Both the position numbers and the translations under genes were made by a program. 64,000 nucleotides of DNA from Smallanthus sonchifolius (lineage: Eukaryota; Streptophyta; Magnoliopsida; Asterales; Asteraceae). The stretch covers positions 104,586,001-104,650,000 of the forward strand of contig CM042018.1 in NCBI GenBank assembly GCA_023525975.1. The letters are read 5' to 3'. Positions 11,322 through 21,591 of this stretch are shown one piece after another; position 1 is the first letter of the stretch; each line of letters opens with the position of its first letter. The notes under the pieces are model-generated. The model worked only from the letters and a program-made list of their open reading frames with translations, made no database searches and was not told where the DNA came from.

Positions 11322-12653
11322 ATGGCGGATCATGATGATGATATTCAGATGGACCAGCTAGACGATCTTGCGCACTACCATTTTCTGGATTTTCCAGCCG
11401 ATTCGGAGGCATATGCCCGGTGCCAGAAGCTGCGGGAGGTGCGGTTGCGCCCAGGGACGACGGTGGATTGGAGGCTCCTCGAGGAGGTACACGAAGCCGA
11501 GCGAGCTAGGGCCATCATCGGCCAGGACACGCCATGATCGCGTCTTTTTGATCTTTCGTTTGCGGAGACCTACCGAGAGGTGGTCGTCGAGTTTCTTTCG
11601 ACATTCATCTACTCAGAGGCTGGGCTGGAGCCTCTTTCAGGGGAGGCGCCGGATATGGATCCAGATCATATTTCTTTTTCTTTTTTTTGGGTCGTTTACC
11701 GTCAGACCCTCCGTCAATGGGCCGTCACGACGGGCTTGTACTACGAGCCTGAGACGGTCGCCACTTTTCACCGAGGCGGTGACGGAGGTGGACAAGGAGG
11801 AACTCCTTGTTTTTTGGGGCTTGATTCAGATAGTCTTTGGTTGGGTACCAAGGGGAGGGTCTCGGGTATTAGAGACCCTTTGTATAGATATCTGCATCGG
11901 CTTATTTCGACGTCGATCACACCACGTCTGAAAAGTCGTGAGTGGTGCACTGAAAGAGACCTTTTCTTTCTTTATTGCCTGTTTACTGGGAGGCGGTGCG
12001 ACCTATCCACGTGCATGGCGCATTATTTTGCATCTGCCTATATGCGACAGAAGCGCGGGCTTTTGTATGGCGGTGCTTTCATCACGCAGATCATGTGGTC
12101 GGTTACACCATTTGACGTGCATGAGCCTGCGATGTTACCGGCCATTCCCCTTGTCCGATTAGACCGTCGCATGGCGAGCGGCATGTTCATCACGCACCAA
12201 TTCCTGCAGAGCCTTCGGTTCGTAGGGGCCGTCCAGGACCAGGTTTGGGTCCCGGTGCTGTTGCCGAAGATGCCTGGACAGGGGGACCCGCCTATGCCTC
12301 ATCCGCTACAGGGTGTGGCGATGGAGGACAGACCGCCGCATGTCGATCACATCCACGACCATCCGCCACAGCATCCCCGACACGTACGTCGGTCTGTTAG
12401 GCTGGAGAGGGCTACCCAGGCATTGCTTGATGGCATTGTTGCAGACTCACGGCGACAGGGTCGTCAACTCGATCGCATGGAGGACCTGATGATGTGGGCA
12501 GTTGGACAGCTCGTGGATCTGTCACGAGCCGCCGGCATCGAGCCACGCCCACTACTACCGCCACGTCATTATCCGGACGACCACGTTCAGGATGAGGGCG
12601 GGGCGGGTCAGGATGAGGGCGTAGCCGGTCAGGGTGACGGCGGAGCCGGTTAG
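11322..12653 (+). pseudogene. ATHILA ORF1-like protein gene with one internal stop
   Basis: One continuous frame of 444 codons, starting MADHDDD and broken only by TGA at 11535 (context CCA TGA TCG). I recognise features of the plant ATHILA retrotransposon ORF1 family: FAETYREVVVEFLSTF, IRDPLYRYLHRLI, a DLFFLYCL segment, MAHYFASAY, RGLLYGGAFIT and RLDRRMASGM. The C-terminus is Pro/His-rich and then an acidic Gly/Asp repeat (QDEGGAGQDEG). The molecular function of this family is not established. It lies on the same strand as the transposase-OTU gene and between two clusters of the same palindromic module, suggesting it is a passenger gene of that element. No pol gene or LTR of an ATHILA element accompanies it. 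Confidence 0.72.
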
Positions 12654-12968
12654 GTTTAGTTCTTTTATTTGTATTTTGTTTCTTTCGTTGTTATGTATGT
12701 AAAACATTTTGATGTATATATTTTATTTTTTGATATAATGTATATAATGTTTAGTTTATTTGTTTTTTTGTAATGTTTAATATTTTGTTTGATTTGTAAT
12801 GTTTAATATTTTGTTTGGTTATACTGTAAAAATATAATAAATGTTTAAAAAAATATAAAATATATAAAATTTATAAATAGATAACAAACTTATATTAAAA
12901 AAATTATATAAATACAAATAAAAATAAACAAAATATAAAAAAAATATATATAATTAAATAAAAAATAC

Positions 12969-13186
12969 CTATACGTGGCGTATAGGTCAATACGCCACGT
13001 ATAGGATTTATAGACTCCAAATCTTTCAACTTTTGAAGCAAAAATATAACCCGTGCCTCATACGCTGCGTATAGCTCAATACGTCACGTATTGGACCAGC
13101 CGCCAGACAGAGAATGACACGTGCCATTCTGTTGTCAGTGATTGAACTCTATTCGTCCTCGTATTGCCCTATACAAGGGCGTATAG
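12969..13186. repeat. right cluster of ATACG palindromic modules
   Basis: Three modules: the first perfect over 15-bp arms but with the inner triplet order reversed (TGG then CCA), the second CTG/TCA, the third with a degraded left arm. They follow the ATHILA-like gene by about 315 bp of AT-rich DNA. Confidence 0.85.
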
Positions 13187-13200
13187 TGTGACGACAGAAC

Positions 13201-13790
13201 TAGAATCACCCTTTATTTAGTAACTTTTTTCCAGAAAAAGAATCTTTGATATATTTAAGTTTATACCAAAATTCAGTGTAATAAAAGTGACCCTTTTTTA
13301 TGAAAGTCAACGTTAGAAAGAGTGATGGTGTAAAGCTAGATCCAAGAGGATGTGACAAGGTTTGACTTCTTCATTGTTTGTATTGGTTGGCGAGGCTATG
13401 AATCTGTGCTACTGTGTTCTTTCGCCGAAAGCATTTCTGACACATGAAGGAAGGGATGCTCTCTGTTGATTAACTTTCCATCCAACCGTTGGCCATCTAG
13501 CCTCAAGACCCTAAATGGAGGGGTTGGGTAGCCTCAAGACCCTAAATATAGGGCTTGGGAACAATTATTGGCGAAAGTTTTCTAGGGTGTGGGTTTCTTC
13601 TGTTTTAAGGGTTTGATCCGAATAACTGAGGTAGTTGCGCCTGATTTAAGCCAAAGGTTTGATTTGGATTGGTGAGCTATTTAGGCCTGATTTAGATAAC
13701 ATCTATCTCTCAAAAGATCATGATTTCTCCTTTCTAAAAAAAATTAACTTTCCATCCATCTATCCAGAGGTATCTCAGAGTCAAAACTGG
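13201..13790. other. intergenic, no gene seen
   Basis: Contains a short direct duplication (gcctcaagaccctaaat at about 13500 and 13530). No domain or terminal repeat was recognised. Confidence 0.5.
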
Positions 13791-15203
13791 CATCAGCGGT
13801 CATTTGAGGAACGTTTTTGCGGGGGGCTCAAATTTAGAAAAAAAACTTATGTGTATATATATAAATATATATTTTTTTAAAATTAGAACCAAAATAAGTA
13901 GATGAAAATTTTGTTGAGAGGCCCATAAATAAAAACCCAAAAAAATATTTAAATATAAACATATTATCAACTATTTAACTATTACCATACTCATTTAAAC
14001 CAATAACTTAATTTTGTTGAGAGGCCCATAAACAATACTCTTTTTCTTTTAAATGCTAATGTGGAATTTTAATTAAAAAATAATAATTAAATAATCATGT
14101 GAAACAATTTGTAACATCCCAAAACCCGTAAGCCAGTGGTTCGGGGTTAGTGGACGACCCAAATACATATTTAACGTAACAAGGAGCATGGTTGGTCGTG
14201 CATGGGGCGTGTTAACGACATTAAATGACACAGTTAGTCGTTGTAATCATAACTCGAGATTCGATACGCGTAAAAAGGAACTAGAGGGACCCGGATACAA
14301 CTATTAGTTGTATTTAAACCATTTTATGGGAAAACCCTAGGCCGAATGGCCTAGGTTGCGCATGGACGGCTAAAGGGAGACGAGCAAGAGGGAGAGACGC
14401 CGGAAAAGGATGTCGGCAGCGGTGGTTCCGGGTAGTGTTGAACGACGGAAACGAAGAGCGCGAGCAGGTACTGTTGATTTCTTTTCGTTACAGGTTTACG
14501 GTTGTTTTGCGTTGATCTACAGTTAGGTTTGGGTTCTTGAGGGCTGCCGACTGAGGTGGTGGTCTTGGGGTAGCAGGGGATGACAAGGGTAGGGGTGAAG
14601 GTGGTGGTGACTACGGTTGGTAACAAGCGGCGGCAACGGTGTGGCGGTGGGGAGTAATGGCTACAACCGGCAAGAGTGGGGCTCGGTGGAGACTCGTTAG
14701 GGCTGGCCCGACCACGGTGGTGCTGCATGATGAAGACGACTGGTGTTACGTGACGCGGGGACGAAGACTGAGTTCGTAAAGAAAGTTGGTGGCTGTGACC
14801 GGCTTGTAACACTCGGCGAAGAGGACTAAACGACGGAAACGTCGGGGATGGTGGTTGTCACACCCCGCCAGGGCGGAAACGCGAGGCGCGACGTTCACTG
14901 GTTTCCAAAGCATATGATTACCGCAAACATATACATGTAATTGGATACATAATCGAGTTTAAAATATTTACATTACAAAATATCAACTTGAGTTTACAAA
15001 AGGTTAAGATTTCGCAAATATGACTCAAGACCGTGAGTTATACAAGAGAAATCCTCCCAAAAGCCGTATCCACGTGCATGCATGTATCCTACATTGCTAA
15101 CCTGATGACCACGTTCAATTTCCTGAAAACATACTTAAAATTGTCAACACGAGGTTGGTGAGTTCACAAGTTATTATAAAGAGTTATCATAAACCCAATG
15201 TTT

Positions 15204-15593
15204 AAATCTGATCATTTTCCGATCAAAACTCTTTGTTAAACCTGATCACTTTAACCTGATCAGTACTCTTTTGTTTAAACCTGATCACTTTAACCTGATC
15301 AGAACTCTTTACTTTAAAACCTGATCACTTTAGCCTGATCAGAACTCTTTTGTTTAAAACTTGATCATTTTAACCTGATCAGAACCCTTTTGTTAAACCT
15401 GATCACTTTACCCTGATCAGTATTCTTTTGTACAAAACCTGATCATTTTACCCTGATCAGAACTCTTTTGTATAAAACCTGATCATTTTACCCTGATCAG
15501 AACTCTTTTGTACAAAACCTGATCATTTTACCTTGATCAGAACTCTTTTGTATAAAACCTGATCATTTTACCCTGATCAGAACTCTTTTGTAT
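15204..15593. repeat. TGATCA minisatellite in the left LTR
   Basis: About ten units of 35-40 bp, each with two TGATC-type dyads (cctgatcactttaacctgat-like) separated by an AACTCTTTTGT stretch. The same array occurs in the right LTR (25881-26270) with the same number of units. Confidence 0.92.
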
Positions 15594-16243
15594 GTATTAC
15601 CAATGAATAAGAATACTAATCCGATCTATTGACCCCATTTGTAAGCTTGCAAGGAATACAAAATAGTATGTGATGTACGAGACCGTAACCAAACCCCAAC
15701 TTTCTGTGCCTCACCTCGCCTTTCTGCGAGTAAGACAATATGCGGTCATTCGGCCATTTGGACCCCTGGTTAGCGCGACTAACAATGACCGGAGGCGTCA
15801 CCCCCAATAGTACTATTCATATAATCCCGGGCTAAATCCATAGCTAATGGTTACTAATTTATTCCGAGGACTTTAAGCGCTCTATTGTTCCCTCAATACA
15901 TACATACGGTCAGATCATTAGTTTTATTCATTTACATACGAAAATTCTTTTACAAGTATGTTTCCACCCCAAATCATTTCAAAACTTAGAAAAAGGGGAA
16001 TTAGTGAAACTCACCTTGACAATATGAAAGCTAGCAAATATTTGAATATCAGCAGATTCGCCTATCCGTATCCTAATTACACAAGGATAACATACACGTT
16101 AAGACTACCCGTCTTAAACGCAAGTTGTTCACCCGACTTAGCAGATCTGATTGCTTTTGTTTTTAAATATCTTTTTAGTTTTTCCAACCTTAGTTTTGTT
16201 ATAAAAATAGTTCTGGGTTACTGCTCCATGGGGCTGACGAACA

Positions 16244-16538
16244 GGTATCGAAACTTTCTTAGTTTCGATTAAACAGAACAGATGTCGAAACTTCCTAGTT
16301 CTGACTGAGCAAAACTGGTATCGAAACTACCTAGTTTCGATTGGGCAATCGGTATCAAAACTACTTAGTTTCGATTGTAAATAGGTATCGAAACTCCTAG
16401 TTTCGATTGAATAGGTATCGAAACTCCCAGTTTTGATTGAACAACAGGTATCGAAACTCCTAGTTTCGATTGAATAATCGGCATCGAAACTCCTAGTTTC
16501 GATCAGCAGGTATCGAAACTCCTAGTTTCGATTACTGC
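16244..16538. repeat. TATCGAAACT palindromic minisatellite in the left LTR
   Basis: About nine units, most of them ATCGAAACT - 2 to 4 bases - AGTTTCGAT, a 9-bp-armed hairpin, then a variable A-rich spacer. The counterpart in the right LTR is 26921-27215. Confidence 0.92.
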
Positions 16539-17397
16539 ACTTTGATTGACAGAATTTGTCATGTATATTTTTATGTTCAAATCTTGAATTTGACACATTT
16601 TTCTTGTTATCTTACTTGCGTTTGAATGATTTGTATGTTTAGTTACGGTTTTAACGAAAATGAAATGGATAATATTGAGTTTTTACCTCAAACAGAGAAT
16701 GGTGATTTATAGAGAAACAGAGAAGATAGTCTTGAATTCTTTTGCTAAGCTCTCTTCAGGAACACTTGAAATTATCCTTATAACACTGAATTATGGTGGA
16801 TTTCTGCCTTAAACTGCACTTCGATTTGAAGGAATTGGGAGTTTTCCGTAAGAAAAAGAGAATTATGAAAAGGATACGTGGGATTTCGACTGAGAAGGTA
16901 TGGTTTTTATCTGATTTTAAGTGAATTTGCAAGTGGGAGAATGGCTCCCCTGACTCTCGACCGAGAAAGTCAAGAAAGTAGTTTAGGGTTAATGATAACT
17001 ATTTTTAAGTATTAATTTATTAATGGTATTAGTATCAATTAGAGTTTTATAGGGGTAATTTAATCCGGTTTAGATTCTTCACGGTATTACGATTTTTAAC
17101 CATTTTATGGCTCGCTGAAGAAATTATTAAAATCTTGGTTCAACGTAAATTTTGTGTAACATATATATATATATATATTTATATTTTTCTGGTTATTTTA
17201 TTTAACCATTTACGTTCGCATTTAGTCGGGTTATTCTGCTTACTTTTTCTAGTAATTCTTTAAGATTTACTAGACTTGGAATAAACTCCTTTGCTAGACT
17301 TCTTGACTTTACTTAGTCAAAATAAATATCAGGAAATAATAATCATGAACGTGCGTTTATGAAATGTGGATATTGACCTGAAATGCTGGGTGTAACA

Positions 17398-17408
17398 TTC
17401 TCCCCATG
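17398..17408 (-). other. polypurine tract of the gypsy element
   Basis: Minus-strand ACATGGGGAGAA lies directly against the left (3') LTR, the expected site for plus-strand priming during reverse transcription. Confidence 0.8.
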
Positions 17409-20400
17409 TTATAGAGAATTTCGTCCCGAAATTCAGTTCTTGCCACTTTGGCTTGAATTGTTTGTAAACAATGACGGGTACTTAGATTTCATTTTATCTT
17501 CCCGCTCCCACGTATACTCGAGGCCGCGCTTTGAATTCCAACGTATCTTGACCAGCTTAACACGGCTGCGCCTTGTTCTCTGAACCTTCCAATCTGTGAC
17601 TTCCATAGGTTCCTCAATGAAGTGCAACTTGTCGTCTATGCGAATCTCATCAGGCGGTATAATTAATGTGTCGTCTGATAAGCACTTCTTGAGATTTGAC
17701 ACATGAAACGTATCATGTACATTGCTTAGTTCTTGTGGCAACTTGAGCTTGTAAGCTACAGGTCCAACCCTAGCCAATATTTCAAACGGTCCAACGTATC
17801 TAGGGTTAAGCTTGCCACGGTTGCCAAATCTTGCAACTCCTTTCCAAGGTGAGACCTTTAACATGACTTTATCTCCTACTTGGAATTCTAAAGGTCTTCG
17901 TCTGTTATCCGCGTAACTCTTTTGTCTGTCACGGGCGGCCTTCAGACGATCCTTGATTTTGAAAATCTTGTATGTGGTCTCTTGAATAACTTCAGGACCG
18001 GTTAAATGCTTGTCACCAACTTCTGCCCAACAAAGTGGTGAACGACATTTTCGACCATACAAAGCCTCAAACGGAGCGGCTTTGATGCTGGCGTGGTAAC
18101 TATTATTGTATGAAAACTCAGCTAGTGGCAAATGAGTATCCCAATTTCCACCGAAGTCAATTGCACACGCACGGAGCATATCCTCTAAGGTTTGAATTGT
18201 CCTTTCACTTTGACCATCTGTTTGTGGGTGATATGCCGTGCTCATGTCAAGACGTGTGCCCATGGCTTCTTGTAATGATTTCCAGATTCTAGACACGAAT
18301 CTGCTGTCTCTATCAGAGATAATAGAAATTGGCACTCCATGCCTAGCCACAATTTCCTTGATATAAAGCCTTGCAAGTTTCTCGGTTTTATCCGTCTCTT
18401 TGATAGGTAGAAAATGAGCTGATTTCGTCAGACGATCGACGATTACCCATATAGTGTCATACCCGCTCGACGTCTTGGGTAACTTTGTAATGAAATCCAT
18501 GGAAATTTGTTCCCATTTCCATTGAGGTATCTCGGGTTGTTGTAACAATCCCGACGGTTTCTGATGTTCTGCCTTTACTTTTGAACATGTCAGGCATTTA
18601 CCGACATAAATAGAAATTTCTCCTTTCATGTTCGGCCACCAGTAGAGTTCTTTCAGATCCTTATACATTTTATCCGAACCTGGGTGAATGGAGTACCTAG
18701 ACTTGTGGGCTTCGTCCATAACCAACTCCCGTAAGTTACCAAAACATGGCACCCAAATTCTATTCATGAAGTATAAAGTGTCATCTGACTTTGGTTCTAA
18801 CTGCTTTATCATTCCTCGTAAAGCTTCATTCTGGATGTTTTCTTCTTTGATTGCCTCTTGTTGTGCCATCCGGATTTGAGTTGTGAGGCTCGTATGAATT
18901 GTCAATTCTAAGGCACGAACACGGAGTGTTTTAACTCGTTCTTTACGACTCAAGGCATCTGCCACGACGTTTGCCTTACCAGGGTGATACTTGATATCAC
19001 AGTCGTAATCATTCAGTAGTTCTACCCAACGACGTTGCCTCATGTTGAGTTCTTTCTGATTAAAGATGTGCTGGAGACTCTTGTGGTCTGTAAAGATAGT
19101 ACATTTTGTACCGTATAAGTAATGTCTCCAAATCTTGAGTGCAAACACGACAGCACCCAATTCCAGATCGTGAGTCGTATAATTTTTCTCATGTACTTTT
19201 AGCTGTCTGGATGCATACGCTATGACTTTTTCTCTCTGCATCAATACACACCCCAGACCTTGGTGTGATGCGTCGCAGTACACGATGAAATTGTCAGTTC
19301 CTTCAGGAAGGGATAGGATTGGTGTACTGCAAAGTTTTTGCTTTAACAATTGTGTAACGAACCAAATTCCGGGTTTCGTTTTATATAAACAAATATTTCT
19401 AATTAATATTATGGTGAAAATAATATTTAGAAATAAGTTGAAACAAGTGGGTTTCAAGTTAGTATCGGGGTTACACTAGTTTTAGCTAGTTTTGGAATGA
19501 AAGGGGAGAAAAGGAAAGTTGAGGGACTGAATATGTAATATGGAAAATCTGCCATATTTGACTATAGAAGTCAAAATTGAACTCATTTTGAGTTGTTGGG
19601 TCATCCAAGAGGAAGAGGGGAGAAAACGGGATTGAAGCCAAAATCGTGCATTTGAAGCTTGAAACTTGAAGGTGTTGGCTCACACATCACCTCTCTAACA
19701 TCAAGTAAGTGTTGATCATCCCTTTCCTCTCATTCTTGAGGTGTTCTTGGTGGGTTTTGATAGAAACTCGAATTTATGTATGCATGTGATGAAATGGTGT
19801 TAGATTATCGATAATCTAGCTAAACTAAAGTTAAAGAATGATGATTAACATCTTAGAACCCTTTGATTTTGATTATGAGAAGTTAGGGTTCATATGGTGA
19901 AAATTGGGGGTGTTTGGATCATAATGCTAGAATGTTGAATTAATGAAGATTAAGTGTTTTTAAGATGTTAGACACTTGAACAAACACCAAATTAACTTAA
20001 TAATAATTTTTGAAAGAAGAATTAGTGTTAAGATTAAGTTAATGAAACTCAAGTAGGTGAGTTTGTGGTGAAAGAGGGTGTTTGGTTATGAGGATAACCC
20101 AAACGGGTCAATTTGGGTTGGAATTGGGAAATTGAGTTGTGAACTCAATTGTAATGAAATTTTGGTATATGTTAGATTACTAAACTAGGTGTGTATGTTT
20201 AGGTAATCAAATTGTGGGTCTAGAAGGCGGAGCGGGATCTTCTAACCCGAAAGGTAAGTGCTTTTGCACTTACTTAGTTATGATGATAAATGAGTTTTAT
20301 GCAATGTTGTATGTATAATGTGTAAAGTTGCATAATTTGTTATGTGGTATGAATGAGCATAAAATTGTATCATAATTGAAGGAATGTAGTTATAGTATTT

Positions 20401-20789
20401 ATACTATAATGGATAGATTGGTTATGGAGTTACGATCTCGTATCCTTTGGGATACGAAGTTATGGCCTACGTGCCATAATGGAAATGGATCATGTGTTGA
20501 TCACAAACGAAACGAAGTTATGGCCTACGTGCCATAATGGAAATGGATCATGTGTTGATCATAAATGAAACGGAATTATAAATGATGAAAGTAACTTGTA
20601 GGTGATATACAAGTGTATGAAATCCTTAATTGACCAAATGGGTGTTAACGGGTCAAATGGGTGAAAGGTGTGAAAACAAGTTGTGAATTTTGTGGACTAT
20701 GTGTTATGTGATTGTGTGCATACTTGTGATATGATAAATTGTGAATGATTTAGTATGTACAATGAATGAATGTAGTTATAGTGTTAACC

Positions 20790-21115
20790 TATAATGGTAA
20801 AGGATCATGGGTTGATCGGATCATGTGTTGATCATAAACGAAACGGAGTTATGGCCTTGTACCATAATGGAAAAGGATCATGGGTTGATCGGATCATGTG
20901 TTGATCATAAACGAAACGGAGTTATGGCCTTGTACCATAATGGAAAAGGATCATGGGTTGATCGGATCATGTGTTGATCATAAACGAAACGGAGTTATGG
21001 CCTTGTACCATAATGGAAAAGGATCATGGGTTGATCGGATCATGTGTTGATCATAAACGAAACGGAGTTATGGCCTTTGTGCCATAATGGAAATGGATCA
21101 TGTGTTGATCATAAT
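20790..21115. repeat. 73-bp tandem repeat in the nested solo LTR
   Basis: Units starting ggagttatggcc at 20845, 20918, 20991 and 21064 (last one partial), exactly 73 bp apart and nearly identical, preceded by a diverged unit. Related, more diverged copies lie at about 20440-20575. Each unit contains three TTGATC/GGATCATG motifs. Confidence 0.92.
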
Positions 21116-21541
21116 TGAAACTTGTAGTAAGGGTGCAAGAATATGTAGCCTAAATGATAATTTGGATGGAAACGGGTCAAATGGGTGAATGGGTGAAACA
21201 AGTAGAAATTTACTTGTTTGTTATGAATTTATCTTCATTACTAATGGTGATATGTTTATGTGGTTGTAGGAAAAGCTCCGAAGTAGTCCAAGTCAAGTCC
21301 AAGGCGTGAAGGGTTCTCGTATGCATTATGGTATTTTGGGGATTTTTGAGGAAAACCCCCGTAGATGGATGTAAATTTGATACACAAATGATGTTTTAAT
21401 GTATTTACTTGTTGTTGATGTGTTTTTGGTCAAAACCCAAGTGTTGGGAATTTTTAGTGTCTTGAAAAATGGAAAAAGTTGGAAAAATGGTTAAGTGCTG
21501 AAACCTGCAGAAAATCTGCAGAAACTTTCTGTGAAAAGAGG

Positions 21542-21591
21542 CCCCTCGCGCTACGCGAGGGGGGTGACCAGGAGATGTCGCGCTACGCGAC
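21542..21591. repeat. paired GC-rich hairpins with identical CTA loops
   Basis: CCCCTCGCG-CTA-CGCGAGGGG (21542-21562) and GTCGCG-CTA-CGCGAC (21577-21591) are perfect stems, 14 bases apart, in otherwise AT-rich sequence near the end of the solo LTR. Confidence 0.9.

Larger units (their letters stand above)
3778..13200 (+). mobile_element. decayed MULE-type DNA transposon region with transposase-OTU gene and ATHILA-like gene
   Basis: The region is defined by what it shares: a MULE transposase/OTU pseudogene (4236-10344), a second long gene (11322-12653), and three clusters of one palindromic module (3810-4145, 10501-11178, 12969-13186). No convincing terminal inverted repeats or 9-bp target duplication were found, so both outer limits are approximate and set by the module clusters. 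A 2.96 kb solo LTR is inserted inside. An alternative is two adjacent elements sharing the module. Confidence 0.6.
14856..17397 (-). repeat. 3' LTR of the gypsy element (left copy)
   Basis: Shows TG...CA ends, though the terminal tgtcaca has become tgtaaca. It contains two internal minisatellite arrays (15204-15593 and 16244-16538) and a short TA run near 17160. Several CpG positions of the other LTR read as CA or TG here, consistent with methylation decay. Confidence 0.93.

Noticed and set aside
14351..14812. 153-codon minus-strand frame
   Set aside because: It lies within the outer solo LTR, has low-complexity Ser/Pro composition and no recognisable domain.
15204..15593. Regular repeat-spacer look suggesting a CRISPR array
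   Set aside because: It is a minisatellite within a plant retrotransposon LTR: units are tandem, spacers are near-identical, and the same array occurs in the other LTR.
15616..16272. Reading frames of 63 and 104 codons, identical in both LTRs
   Set aside because: They are identical because LTRs are copies of each other. No domain is recognisable.
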